Shown in pieces: positions 32,603 through 41,271 of a stretch of DNA of 64,000 nucleotides. This stretch comes from CAVQNQ01 sp963714205 (lineage in GTDB: Bacteria; Acidobacteriota; Terriglobia; Bryobacterales; Bryobacteraceae), in contig CAVQNQ010000002.1 of NCBI GenBank assembly GCA_963714205.1, positions 1,798,001 through 1,862,000 on the forward strand, read 5' to 3'. Within the stretch, counting starts at the first letter, position 1. Every line of letters begins with the position of its first letter. Under the pieces are notes generated by a model. It was not told the origin of the DNA and searched no databases. It saw nothing but the letters and a program-made list of their open reading frames with translations. The translations under genes and the position numbers were made by a program.

Positions 32603-32926
32603 CTAATGTTCGCGGACGAATTCGTAGCGCTCCAGGGTGGCGGCGACTTGAAAGCTCCGCCGCCCGGCATCTTGGTCCGCGTCCGTGCGTTCCGAACGCA
32701 GGACCTTCCCAATGCAGCGCAGATGAACCTCGTGTGGTCCTTCGTGATTCAACGTGATCACGTATTCGATGGGCCCCCCCAAATCCGGCTCTCGTTCGGC
32801 CGTGAACAAGACTCCACTGGAGCTGATGTTCCTGGTGGTGCCGGCGAGTGCGACCCGTTGGACGCCAGAGCGAACGATTGAGAGCGGGAGTTGTAGTTTA
32901 AAGCGCCTGGTCCTTCGCTGTTCCAT
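32603..32926 (-). CDS. PilZ domain protein
   Basis: 107 residues, single PilZ domain. It starts MEQRRTRRFKLQLP with the RxxxR motif and continues to RNISSSG, the N/DxSxxG motif, so c-di-GMP binding should be kept. The remaining strands (VHLRCIGKVLRSE, FQVAATLERYEF) complete the barrel. It is monocistronic: a strong terminator follows and 150 bp separate it from the atpE region upstream. Target unknown. Confidence 0.82.
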   Translation of the reverse strand: MEQRRTRRFKLQLPLSIVRSGVQRVALAGTTRNISSSGVLFTAEREPDLGGPIEYVITLNHEGPHEVHLRCIGKVLRSERTDADQDAGRRSFQVAATLERYEFVREH

Positions 32927-33035
32927 TTAACGATTTCATGCTAAATGGAAGCCCTATCTAAGGTCAATAGAACCAAGCGGCTTTATCGGAGAATTGTACT
33001 AGGATCAAAGGTCAGGTACTCGGATGAGTATCTCG

Positions 33036-33068
33036 GGAGAAAATCGGGGCGAGCGGCGCCCGCCCCGA
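33036..33068 (-). terminator. Intrinsic terminator after atpE
   Basis: 8-bp stem TCGGGGCG/CGCCCCGA (33044-33051 and 33061-33068) with a 9-nt loop, followed on the minus strand by TTTTCT. It starts 10 nt after the atpE stop and closes the atpZ-I-B-E unit. Confidence 0.8.
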
Positions 33069-33077
33069 GTTTCACGG

Positions 33078-33383
33078 CTACTTCGCGAACAGAAACACAA
33101 TGAGCAGAGTGTAAAGGGCCAGTGACTCGATAAAGGCCAGACCAATCAGCATGGCCAACTGGATCGCCCCGGCGGCTCCGGGATTGCGGGCCATGCCTTC
33201 CACGGCACTGGCGATAGCCTTGCCTTGCGCCAGGCCGCAAAGCCCGGACGCGATCGCCATGCCGAAGGCGGCGCTGATGGGAACCCAATGCCCGCCGGCG
33301 GTCGGATTGCCCGGCGTTTGAGCGCACAGTACGCCACTGGCCATCATCAGGATAGCCAGCACGAGCAGTAACTTCTTCGTCAT
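33078..33383 (-). CDS. atpE: ATP synthase F0 subunit c with N-terminal leader
   Basis: 101 residues, longer than the usual 75-85. The extra N-terminus looks like a cleavable signal (KKLLLVLAILMMASGVLCAQ) followed by a short linker. Helix 1 holds GLAQGKAIASAV, the loop is ARNPGA, and helix 2 has LAFIESLALY with the ion-carrying Glu. Gln in helix 1 and ExxxxY in helix 2 occur in Na+ rotors, but the Phe two residues before Glu and the overall pattern match cyanobacterial/chloroplast H+ rotors, so H+ is more likely. Last gene of the unit. Confidence 0.92.
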   Translation of the reverse strand: MTKKLLLVLAILMMASGVLCAQTPGNPTAGGHWVPISAAFGMAIASGLCGLAQGKAIASAVEGMARNPGAAGAIQLAMLIGLAFIESLALYTLLIVFLFAK

Positions 33384-33471
33384 TCCATTCTCCTTCGAAT
33401 AAATCGCCCCAGGAGGTGGTTCCCGGACACCGTACAGCCGGGCTCACACTGAAGGCGGCATAAAGCCGGTA

Positions 33472-34200
33472 TTAATGCTCCTGCGCCACGGCGCTGCCCA
33501 CATATACCATGGCCAGCAGCATGAAAATGTAAGCCTGGACTACTCCCACGAATATGTGCAGGCCCATAAATGCGACGGGAATTATAAAATACGTCAGCTT
33601 TATAAAAACCATGGTGACCTGCTCGCCCGCGAACATATTGGCGTAGAGACGGACGGTGAGCGAAAGGACCCGCGCCAGATGGCTGATGATCTCGATGGGG
33701 AACATCAGCGGGGCCAGCCACCAGAGCGGCCCGGTGAAGTGGCCGAGATATTTAAAGCCATTCGCCCATATGCCCATCAGGTTGTAATAAACGAAGGTCG
33801 CCATGGCGCAACCCAAAGTGACTGGAGCGTTCATGGTGGGAGATTCGAACGCCGGAATCAGGCCGATCAGGTTGCTGGTCAGGATGAAGAGGAAAAGCGT
33901 GCCGAAGAAGGGCAGATAGCGGTGGTACCCATGCCCCACCTGGCTCTCGGCCTGCCCGCGCACGAAGTCATACAGCAGCTCGAAGACCTGCTGGAACGTG
34001 CCCGGACGATCGAAGGAAAGCCGGGCCCGCAAAATGGGAAATACGATGGCCAGCAGCGCCACCACCACGATCTGCATAACCACGAAATCCGCCCACGGAC
34101 GAGCCTGGGCATGCAATCCCACGAGGCCGAGAAAGGCGTTCCCGAGGCTAGCCAGGTGGTCGTTGAAGATGCGGGTGATCCAGAGTTCACTTTCGTGCAT
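33472..34200 (-). CDS. atpB: ATP synthase F0 subunit a
   Basis: 242 residues, about six membrane helices. The essential Arg is in the conserved SLTVRLYANMFAGE. Also characteristic are LTSNLIGLIPAFESPT and the C-terminal VGVVQAYIFMLLAMVYV, with the Gln of the ion channel. It forms the stator half-channels against the c-ring. It overlaps the end of the preceding subunit-I-like gene by 14 bp and is followed by atpE after 88 bp. Confidence 0.95.
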   Translation of the reverse strand: MHESELWITRIFNDHLASLGNAFLGLVGLHAQARPWADFVVMQIVVVALLAIVFPILRARLSFDRPGTFQQVFELLYDFVRGQAESQVGHGYHRYLPFFGTLFLFILTSNLIGLIPAFESPTMNAPVTLGCAMATFVYYNLMGIWANGFKYLGHFTGPLWWLAPLMFPIEIISHLARVLSLTVRLYANMFAGEQVTMVFIKLTYFIIPVAFMGLHIFVGVVQAYIFMLLAMVYVGSAVAQEH

Positions 34201-34561
34201 ACACGATCTCGATTGCGACTTCGACGAAGACCGCGGCCGTAAAGACGAATACCCCCGCCAGAATGGCGCGCAGGTCGATAGGAATCAGCTTCACTATAAC
34301 ATACGCCGCCGCGGCCAAAATCAGATAACGGAATGCCAATATCACGGTTCGGCGGCGCCGCCCGCCCGCCATGCCGTCCACCACACCCTTGATCCAGTAG
34401 AAATTCAGAACCGAAATGAAGGCTCCCACCAAAAATCCGGCGCCCGATTTCCAACCTGCCAGCGCAAGTGCCGCCAGGCTGCCGAGAATGGCGATGGCGG
34501 CCATGATGCGCCCGATGCGCAACGAGGCGCGCCGGTAGCTCAAGCCGTCAAGAACCGTCAT
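34187..34561 (-). CDS. atpI: ATP synthase subunit I-like membrane protein
   Basis: 124 residues with four hydrophobic segments (IMAAIAILGSLAALALAGW, GAGFLVGAFISVLNFYWI, YLILAAAAYVIVKLI, ILAGVFVFTAAVFVEVAIE). The GAFISVLNFYWIK segment and its place between atpZ and atpB match the ATP-synthase I family, thought to aid c-ring assembly or ion supply. The sequence itself is poorly conserved, so the name rests largely on context. It overlaps both neighbours by 14 bp. Confidence 0.7.
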   Translation of the reverse strand: MTVLDGLSYRRASLRIGRIMAAIAILGSLAALALAGWKSGAGFLVGAFISVLNFYWIKGVVDGMAGGRRRRTVILAFRYLILAAAAYVIVKLIPIDLRAILAGVFVFTAAVFVEVAIEIVYARK

Positions 34562-34772
34562 GGCTGGAATCCCGCATAATCTGGCGGATCAGTTGGACGA
34601 AGCCGGCCACACTGCCGAGCAGCAGGAAGAGAATACGCAGCCAGGTGGTGCCGAAAAGGCTGTCGAGCCAGTACCCGATGGCATACCCAACCACGGTCGA
34701 AACCGGCAGCAGCAGGGCCAGCCCGCTATATTCGACGTAGCGGGCCGCGGGTGTCTTCTTGCTCGGGGGCAC
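34548..34772 (-). CDS. atpZ: AtpZ/AtpI-family small membrane protein
   Basis: 74 residues with two membrane helices (SGLALLLPVSTVVGYAIGYWLD and WLRILFLLLGSVAGFVQLIR). The GxxxGxWLD pattern at the end of helix 1 and the C-terminal RQIMR are typical of the first gene of F-type ATPase operons. It starts at GTG 34772. The insertion sequence ends only 28 bp upstream, so the native promoter has probably been displaced or lies inside the element. Confidence 0.82.
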   Translation of the reverse strand: MPPSKKTPAARYVEYSGLALLLPVSTVVGYAIGYWLDSLFGTTWLRILFLLLGSVAGFVQLIRQIMRDSSHDGS

Positions 34773-34800
34773 ACCGTTAGTTTAGCTGGTAGCGGCGCCG

Positions 34801-34825
34801 CCGGAATTCCCGTGATCCGTCCGTA
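34801..34825 (+). repeat. IS left terminal inverted repeat
   Basis: Left copy, core GGAATTCCCGTGATCCGTCC. It matches the reverse complement of 36575-36598 except for one extra C in the CCC run and the terminal base. Confidence 0.75.
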
Positions 34826-34928
34826 AGGGATTTCGGACTGGAAGTCAGAAGGCGGATTGTCGGGCGCAAGGCGCGCTTTCGGATCTTCACCTGGAAGGTG
34901 AGCCTGCGGTGGCATACAATTCGGGTTC

Positions 34929-36368
34929 ATGCGCAAGCGCCCGAACACATCACCGACCGAGTTGCCGCTGCCGTTTGCCTACGACGAACAGGAGAGTGAA
35001 GAGAACCTCACCGCCCTGGGCGGGATGCCGCTGCTCATGCAGGCGTTCCGGTCGCTGGGTGCGGGGCACAGCGTGGCGGAGCATATTCATTTGAAGCAGC
35101 GACAGCGCGGTCTGGACGAGGCCAGCTACGTCGAGAGTTTCGTGGTGCTGAATGCGGCGGGAGGCGATTGCCTGGAGGATTTCGATCACGTGCGGGCGGA
35201 CACCGGGTTGGCTGAGTTGATCGGCCATGAGCTGCCGTCGCCGGAAGCGGCGCGGAAGTTTCTGTACCAATTCCATGACGAAAGCAAAGTGGAGGAAGCG
35301 CAACAGCAGGAACTGGCACTGGGACGGGTGAGCTACATCCCGCAGGAGAGCGCGGCCCTGGCGGGGTTGGGGGCGGTGAACCGGGATGTGGTGCAAGAGT
35401 TCGGCCGCCGGACACGCGACAAGATCGCCACCATCGACATGGATGCGACCATTATCGAGAGTTGGAAACAGGAAGCGCAGCGCACGTACAAAGGGGTCGC
35501 CGGTTACCAGCCGATGCTGGCGCTGTGGGCGGAGTTGAATGTGATCGTGGCGGATGAATTTCGCGACGGCAACGTAGGGTCGGATACGCGATTGCTGCCG
35601 GTGACCAAGCAAGCGTTCGCGGCGTTGCCGGAGGGCGTCGAAGAGCGATACTTCCGAGGCGATTCGGCCTGCTACCAGCAAGAACTGCTGCGCTGGTTGC
35701 GGAATCGCAAGCGCGAGGAGGGGCCGGAAGGCTTCATCGGATTCGGCATCAGTGCGGAGATGAGCGAGTCGCTGCGGAAGCAGATTCAGAAACTGCCGGA
35801 GGCGTTCTGGAAGCCCTACCGGGAGGACAGCGAAGCGATCTGTGAATGTGCGGAGGTGTTGAACTGGGATCCGCTGGAGCGCAAGGCCGGAGAGGAACTG
35901 GACCCGGTTCGGTACCTGGCGATCCGGATCAGCAAGCGGCAAGGCGAGCTATTTGCGGACGGGAAGTTATACAAGTACTTCGGGGTGGTGACCAACCGTT
36001 GGGACTACGAGGCGAAGCGATTGCTGGAATGGCAACGGGAGAAGGCCGGGTCCATCGAGGCGGCGCATGATGTTCTGAAAAATGAGTTGGCGGCGGGGGT
36101 GATGCCGTGTGGCCGTTTCGGCGCCAACGCGGCATGGCTGCGAATGGCGGTGCTGACCTATAACGTAATGAGCGCGCTGAAGCGTTTGGCTTTGCCGCCG
36201 GAACTGCTGACCGCCCGACCGAAGCGTCTACGGTTCCTGGTCTTCAACACGGCGGGGCGGATTCTGCATCATGCGCGCCGGGTTGTCTGCCGGCTCCGAC
36301 ATCTCAGTGAAAGCGTCGGTGGGTGGCGTGCGGCGCTGGCCGCGCTGCCTTTAGCCTGCGCAAGTTGA
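34929..36368 (+). CDS. IS1380-family transposase
   Basis: 479 residues, uninterrupted. The DDE catalytic acids can be placed in ATIDMDATIIES and YFRGDSACYQQEL, with the C-terminal Glu region around EAAHDVLKNEL followed by GANAAWLRMAVLTYNVM. The early segment NAAGGDCLEDFDHVRADTGL is characteristic of IS1380. A TACAAT box ends 8 nt before the ATG, so the message may be nearly leaderless. The gene appears intact. Confidence 0.85.
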   Translation: MRKRPNTSPTELPLPFAYDEQESEENLTALGGMPLLMQAFRSLGAGHSVAEHIHLKQRQRGLDEASYVESFVVLNAAGGDCLEDFDHVRADTGLAELIGHELPSPEAARKFLYQFHDESKVEEAQQQELALGRVSYIPQESAALAGLGAVNRDVVQEFGRRTRDKIATIDMDATIIESWKQEAQRTYKGVAGYQPMLALWAELNVIVADEFRDGNVGSDTRLLPVTKQAFAALPEGVEERYFRGDSACYQQELLRWLRNRKREEGPEGFIGFGISAEMSESLRKQIQKLPEAFWKPYREDSEAICECAEVLNWDPLERKAGEELDPVRYLAIRISKRQGELFADGKLYKYFGVVTNRWDYEAKRLLEWQREKAGSIEAAHDVLKNELAAGVMPCGRFGANAAWLRMAVLTYNVMSALKRLALPPELLTARPKRLRFLVFNTAGRILHHARRVVCRLRHLSESVGGWRAALAALPLACAS

Positions 36369-36574
36369 GTGACCTTACGGACGGATTATAGAAGCATTTT
36401 TCGTGGCCGCGAGGGTGAAGTGTCGCTACGGAGCCCATCCAGCCATGCGAAATCGAATCGGACCGTCTCGATCCCGATTCCTGGAATCCAAAACCAGCGG
36501 CTTAAGGGTTCGATCCAATCTAAAAGACACCGAACGCACCCCTCCCCGTCACTTTGGATGCGAACTGCCGATCG

Positions 36575-36598
36575 CTACGGACGGATCACGGAATTCCG
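36575..36598 (-). repeat. IS right terminal inverted repeat
   Basis: Reverse complement reads core GGAATTCCGTGATCCGTCC, matching the left end. It lies 206 bp beyond the transposase stop. Confidence 0.75.
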
Positions 36599-36700
36599 CG
36601 TACTCCAGTATGGACGAAATCGGTCCACTTGTGAGAATATATACTCCATGGGGGAATGTGAGGAAGCGTCGCGTTCCCGGAAGTGATGGAGGGCGCCCAG

Positions 36701-37072
36701 ATGCCAAGAATCTTGATTGTGGATGACGAAAAGGCCATTCGTACCCTTCTCTCGCTGGCTTTCACGCAAGCCGGATTCGAGGTCCGTACCGCCGGCGACG
36801 GCCCGGAAGCCATGAAGCTGTGCTTGTCCGAGGAGTTCGACGTGGTGCTCTCGGACGTGGTCATGCCTCGCATGAACGGGCATGACCTGGTGCAATGGAT
36901 CGGCCGTCGCAGTCCCGCGACGCAAACGATGCTCATGTCGGGCTTCGATCTAAGCTGCGAAGATTGCGAGCTGGCGCCGCGATGTAAGCTGCTGGCCAAG
37001 CCCTTCAAACCGCTGGAAGCCGTGGGCGCGGTCGAGCGGATCCTCGCCGAGAAGCTGCGCGCGGCCAGTTGA
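36701..37072 (+). CDS. Single-domain response regulator
   Basis: About 123 residues, receiver only. The acidic pocket is intact (ILIVDDEKAIR), the phosphoacceptor Asp is in VVLSDVVMPRMNG, the switch residue lies in MLMSGFD and the Lys in LLAKPFKP. A Cys-containing insert CEDCELAPRC lies between strands 4 and 5, which is unusual and could bind a metal or be redox sensitive. ATG 36701 has GGAGGG upstream; an in-frame start at 36683 would add six residues. It has no DNA-binding domain, so it acts in a phosphorelay or by protein contact; no kinase is adjacent. Confidence 0.82.
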   Translation: MPRILIVDDEKAIRTLLSLAFTQAGFEVRTAGDGPEAMKLCLSEEFDVVLSDVVMPRMNGHDLVQWIGRRSPATQTMLMSGFDLSCEDCELAPRCKLLAKPFKPLEAVGAVERILAEKLRAAS

Positions 37073-37091
37073 GGAAGAAGAGGGGCCGGCC

Positions 37092-38480
37092 CTAATCCTC
37101 GAAGCTGTGAACACCGCCTTTGCAGCCATTGCGCAGCTGTTTCCAAATCCACTTCAGAATGCGCGCATCGCTGTAGCAGTAGGCCAGATTGTGATTCAAG
37201 GTGGAGAAACAGTGCTGCTGGCAGCTCTTCTTCATTTCATCAAGCTGGCCGGTGTCGAACTTATGCCCGTCGACGGTGCCCCAGTCGTAAGTCGCGGAGT
37301 ACATCGGGAAGCACGGACCCACGGTACCGTCGGTTCGGACGATCACGTTGTTATGACCGCCGCGGCAGTTCCAGTCCGCGAAACGCAGGCCGCCATCGCC
37401 ATCGGAAACGATTCCCGGCATGCGGGTGAGCAGGTCCTGGCCGGCTTCGCCCGCATCGGCGCCGTCGCCGTGCCAGCCCACCTTTCGCAGGTCGAGGCCG
37501 CAGGCCATCCGCATGAATGCCTTCATCTCTTCGAGCCGGGCGACTGAATTCACCATCTGATAGCCGGACCTGTTTTTGGCGATCAGCCAATCGATGAGCT
37601 CGTCCACGGCGCGCCAATCTTCGGGGCGGATATAGGTCGGGTTGTCGTCCAGGTGTTTGAAATGGCCATCCTGCTCGAGCATGGGGGTCTCGTTGAGGTG
37701 ATAATCGGTGGCCAGCCGATGCTCGCGGGCGTACTCGGTCAGCCGCCGGATATCCTCGAGGTTGTTCCGGCAGATGTTCATATTAAAGAAAACCATGTAG
37801 CCGTAGACATACTGCTTGCGCGCGATGTGCTCGAAATTCTGGCGAACGGGAACCAGGGCCTTGGGCAGGCCGGGCTTCTCGTCCCAGGCATCCAGGGCGA
37901 GATTGAAGATGGCCACGCCGGCATCGCCGAGCCGGTCCGCGACCTCCGGCCGCAGCAGCCGGCCGTTGGTTGCGATGTAGACCCAAAAACCCTTCTTGGC
38001 CGCGTAGTAGACCACTTTGTGGACAAATTCGGGACGCAGCAACGGTTCGCCGCCCATCAGAGCGAGAACGCGGCAGCCGTGATCGTGCAGCCAATCGATG
38101 GAGCGGCGCGCCACATCTTCGCTCATGCCCTTGACCCGATTGTCGAACGACCAGCAATACCAGCAATCGAGATTGCACTTGTATTCGGAAAACAGATATG
38201 CGGTGATCGGATGGAACTTGCCCGGCATCACGCGGGAGCGGATGTAAGGAGCCAGCCAGCCGCGCGCCTTGCGCACGATTTCTTCGCGACTCCACTGACG
38301 CTTTTCGGGCGGTGTTTCGGGTCCCGGGTCGGAAAGCAGCTCGGGGCGTTGGGGAAATACGGGTTCTGGTAAAACAGCTCCTTTGGACTTCAGTGGCCTG
38401 GGCGTTTGAGGGGCCGAATGCAGGAGCAGATCATTGATTGCAACGTCGATGCGAAATGTACGTTGAGTAGAACTTGCCAT
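37092..38480 (-). CDS. Radical SAM protein of unknown specificity
   Basis: About 462 residues. An unassigned N-terminal region of about 100 residues precedes the radical SAM motif YKCNLDCWYCW. The SAM-contact GGEPLLRPE and TNGRLL follow. C-terminal cysteines (CRGGHNN, GPCFPMYS, CQQHCFS) could bind an auxiliary cluster as in SPASM/twitch proteins. It starts at ATG 38480, 6 nt after AGGAGG; an ATG two codons earlier abuts the ribosome site. The enzyme could modify a peptide or lipid. No obvious substrate gene is next to it, apart from a doubtful 28-codon frame just upstream. Confidence 0.72.
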   Translation of the reverse strand: MASSTQRTFRIDVAINDLLLHSAPQTPRPLKSKGAVLPEPVFPQRPELLSDPGPETPPEKRQWSREEIVRKARGWLAPYIRSRVMPGKFHPITAYLFSEYKCNLDCWYCWSFDNRVKGMSEDVARRSIDWLHDHGCRVLALMGGEPLLRPEFVHKVVYYAAKKGFWVYIATNGRLLRPEVADRLGDAGVAIFNLALDAWDEKPGLPKALVPVRQNFEHIARKQYVYGYMVFFNMNICRNNLEDIRRLTEYAREHRLATDYHLNETPMLEQDGHFKHLDDNPTYIRPEDWRAVDELIDWLIAKNRSGYQMVNSVARLEEMKAFMRMACGLDLRKVGWHGDGADAGEAGQDLLTRMPGIVSDGDGGLRFADWNCRGGHNNVIVRTDGTVGPCFPMYSATYDWGTVDGHKFDTGQLDEMKKSCQQHCFSTLNHNLAYCYSDARILKWIWKQLRNGCKGGVHSFED

Positions 38481-38597
38481 CAACATCCTCCTAAAAACTC
38501 AAATATAACAACCGGTTTGGGGCCCGATTGGCGCGCTTCCGGAGGGAGAAACGAGGGTTTGTGAGTTTATGCCGCATGGACGCAACGTTTCGGTTGC

Positions 38598-41264
38598 CTA
38601 TGGCCCATTCGAGCCGCCGGGGGCGGCCGGCAGGCGTGGCTTAAGGTCTGCCCCTCCCGCATCGGCATGGACCGGTTCGCGGAATGGAGTCTCGGATTCG
38701 TAAAGTCGAATCCTGTTCCGGATAGCTTCCGTCAGTTCCGGCAGGTGATCCCGCTGAGCCAGCGCCAAAGCCCTGCGGGCCGCCGGCACCGCGTCTCCGA
38801 ACTGTCCGGTTTCGGCATAGGCTGCCGCAAGCGTATCCCAAACCGGCGCGTCCTTTCCGCCCGAGAGCTCGAGATCCCGCACGGCCAGCGCCACGGCCTG
38901 GTGGCCGTCGCGAATGGATGCATCGGGGTAAGTCGCCAGTGTCCAAGCGGCTCGCTGCAACACCGCCGGATCGTTGGTTCCCTCGCGCCAGTGCGCCAGC
39001 GCGTCGGCGATATTTCCTCGCGCGTAGAGCGCGTCGCCCAGGCTGTCGTGCGCCGGTTCGTATCGCGGATCGATTTCCAGGGCTTTTTGCCATTGCCGGA
39101 TGGCTTGATCGAGATCGCCCTTCTTATCCAGGACCAAGCCGAGGTTATAGTAAGCCGGCGCATAGCGGGGATCCAGCTCGAGCGCCGCGCGCAGATCGGC
39201 CAGCGCGTCGTCGAGCCTGCCGAGCCGCAGGAACGCGATTCCCGCCCCGCAGCGTGCCTCGGCGGATGCCGGGTTGAGCGTGGCCGCCTTCGAGAGATCC
39301 GCCGCGGCCTCACCGAAACGCCCGCCATCCAGCAGCATCTTGCCCAGAGAGTAGGACGCCGCGGCATCGCCAGGATTGTCTTCGACCGCGGCTCTGAGCT
39401 TGAGTTCCGCCGCCTTGCGGAGGTGCGCTCCGGCTTCGTCGCGATGGCCCGTAATCAGCAGCGCGCGGCCCAGGCTCTCGTGCGCGGCCGCATCGTCCGG
39501 GCTGATCTCGAGCACCTTGCGCCACATGGCGGCGGATTCGGCCAGGCGCCCGTTCTTCTGGAAATAGGTCGCCCGGTCAGCCAGTTTGTAATAATCCACG
39601 GCCGGCCCGCCGATCGCCCGCAGGCCATCCGGAGGAATGTTCACGAACTCCGGCAGGTTCACCGCGCGATTGGCCGCCGTCGAGTTCTCAACCAGGATGG
39701 CCGGGCTGTCGTTGCCGGCCTCGTCGATGTGCGTCAGATACATCTGCGTATAAGGTGACCGGCTCTTGGATGAAAACACCAGCCACCGCCCGTTGGGCGA
39801 GAAACTGTGCCACGAATTCATGGGCGCCAGGTTGCACCGCATCCGCCGGGCTTCGCCTCCGGAGGCCGGGACGATATACAACTGGCTGTCCGGACGCATC
39901 AACAGGCCATTGCGCGATTTCACGAACACAATCCACCGGCCGTCGGGCGAGACCTTGGGAAAGGAATTGCTCATGCCATTTTGCGACGCGCCCGCGACCG
40001 GTTCCGGGCGGCCGCCCTTTCCCTCATGGAACGGAATGCGGTAGAGATCGTATGCGACCGCCAGCTCGTTCGGATCGCCGGCAAAGCGCGCCGGCGGCAC
40101 TCCGGGCGGGCTGGGATCCCGCGCCTGGGCGCGGGCGAAAACCAGATACCGGCCGTCGGGACTCCACACCCCGCCCATCTGCACGAAGCGTGGGTCGTCG
40201 GCTCCAGGAAGCGGTTGAAGAATGCCGGTGGCTTTGCTGTACCAGCTCAGAATTCCGCGCGTGGGATAGAAGACCTGCAGGAAGCGGTAATCCTTGAAGT
40301 TGGCTACGTAATAGTTGCTGGGGGCATCGCGCTCGCCGGACGCCTGGAGCGGATTAATGGTAGTCACGACAAATCGCCCGTCCGGAGACACCTGCGACAT
40401 GAAGCCCGCGCGCACGCTTCCTTTCAGCGCGCCATGGGCCGTGCTCCACTGGACCACGTCCTCCTTGCCAAGCGTAATTTCCGGGGCGACGTGCGTGAAA
40501 ATATACAGGCCGCGGTTGTTCCGCAAGCCATCGAGATCCATTCCCAGCGTTTTTCCATCGGCGGAGAACGAGTGGCAGTTGGCGCACACGGGCAGATCGT
40601 GCAGGATGACCCGGCTGGCCGGCTCCGCGATATTTCGCAAGCGCCAGGCCACCAGCGGGATGGCAGCGGCGGCTAGCGGCTTGATGACTCCGCGCTCCAA
40701 TTCCGAGGGCATTAACGGGACGTCGCGATAAAAAATCGGCGCGCCCACCGGGTCTTGAGACGTGCGCATCCGCGTGCTGCCGCGCGAGACCGGGGCGCTC
40801 GGGCTGGGGCCGCGGAAGCCGGCGACGGTCACGGTGGCTGCGCCTGCCACGGAGTGCTTCTTGATAACCGCCCACGTCGCGCGGTCGGGAACCCAACTGT
40901 GGGAAGCGGCCATTTGCGGAGTCAGCTTGGGCGGTTGGTTGGTTTCGGCGACGCAGTCCGGGTCGATCGGGCCGATGCGAGGGCGCTCGCCCTTGGACGT
41001 GGCGTGGACGGCCGGCGAGCCGTCCGCGAATGAAATATCGATACGCCACCACGCAACGCCCTTCAAGCCGTCCCGCCACAGGAATGCCGGCGGCCCTATC
41101 TCGGGCGGAAAGATGGATCCGTCTTCCGGGTAGTCGATGGCGATGGCGGCCGCCGGGCCGGATGGATTACCCGCACTCAGGGCCATCGCCACAAGGGCGA
41201 TCCCGCACAGCACGCCAAAGCGCGGAATTAGCGGATTACACCGGTTTCGAACCCAGCCCCTCAC
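38598..41264 (-). CDS. Exported heme-motif/TolB-like beta-propeller/TPR protein
   Basis: About 888 residues. An N-terminal hydrophobic segment (GVLCGIALVAMALSAG) suggests export. Residues about 220-240 contain one c-type heme motif, VCANCHSFS. Next come PD40/TolB-like repeats (SPDGRFVVTT, SPDGRYLVFAR, SPDGRWIVFVK, SPNGRWLVFSS), then at least six TPR units (AEARCGAGIAFLRLGRLDDA, APAYYNLGLVLDKKGDLDQA and others). It is probably a periplasmic scaffold with possible redox function. It starts 7 bp after the TonB receptor stop and is likely co-transcribed. GTG 41264 is my best start but the spacing is short. Confidence 0.7.
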   Translation of the reverse strand: MRGWVRNRCNPLIPRFGVLCGIALVAMALSAGNPSGPAAAIAIDYPEDGSIFPPEIGPPAFLWRDGLKGVAWWRIDISFADGSPAVHATSKGERPRIGPIDPDCVAETNQPPKLTPQMAASHSWVPDRATWAVIKKHSVAGAATVTVAGFRGPSPSAPVSRGSTRMRTSQDPVGAPIFYRDVPLMPSELERGVIKPLAAAAIPLVAWRLRNIAEPASRVILHDLPVCANCHSFSADGKTLGMDLDGLRNNRGLYIFTHVAPEITLGKEDVVQWSTAHGALKGSVRAGFMSQVSPDGRFVVTTINPLQASGERDAPSNYYVANFKDYRFLQVFYPTRGILSWYSKATGILQPLPGADDPRFVQMGGVWSPDGRYLVFARAQARDPSPPGVPPARFAGDPNELAVAYDLYRIPFHEGKGGRPEPVAGASQNGMSNSFPKVSPDGRWIVFVKSRNGLLMRPDSQLYIVPASGGEARRMRCNLAPMNSWHSFSPNGRWLVFSSKSRSPYTQMYLTHIDEAGNDSPAILVENSTAANRAVNLPEFVNIPPDGLRAIGGPAVDYYKLADRATYFQKNGRLAESAAMWRKVLEISPDDAAAHESLGRALLITGHRDEAGAHLRKAAELKLRAAVEDNPGDAAASYSLGKMLLDGGRFGEAAADLSKAATLNPASAEARCGAGIAFLRLGRLDDALADLRAALELDPRYAPAYYNLGLVLDKKGDLDQAIRQWQKALEIDPRYEPAHDSLGDALYARGNIADALAHWREGTNDPAVLQRAAWTLATYPDASIRDGHQAVALAVRDLELSGGKDAPVWDTLAAAYAETGQFGDAVPAARRALALAQRDHLPELTEAIRNRIRLYESETPFREPVHADAGGADLKPRLPAAPGGSNGP

Positions 41265-41271
41265 GTCTCCA

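Larger units (their letters stand above)
34801..36598 (+). mobile_element. IS1380-family insertion sequence, about 1.8 kb
   Basis: One transposase gene bounded by imperfect terminal inverted repeats. Length and transposase type fit IS1380. I see no clear 4-bp target duplication at either edge, so the exact boundaries may be off by a few bases or the original flank was lost. The element lies between atpZ (minus strand) and the lone receiver gene (plus strand). Between the transposase stop (36368) and the receiver gene (36701) I see only the right end of the element and no further gene. Confidence 0.75.

Noticed and set aside
33078..33383. Na+-specific c-ring
   Set aside because: Gln plus ESxxxY occurs, but the Phe before Glu matches cyanobacterial/chloroplast H+ rotors, so Na+ use is not supported.
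34795..36604. Target-site duplication for the IS element
   Set aside because: Flanking 4-mers at the likely edges differ, so none is claimed.
38490..38580. 28-codon basic frame before the radical SAM gene as a confirmed gene
   Set aside because: No ribosome site and no recognisable precursor motif; kept only as a speculative finding.
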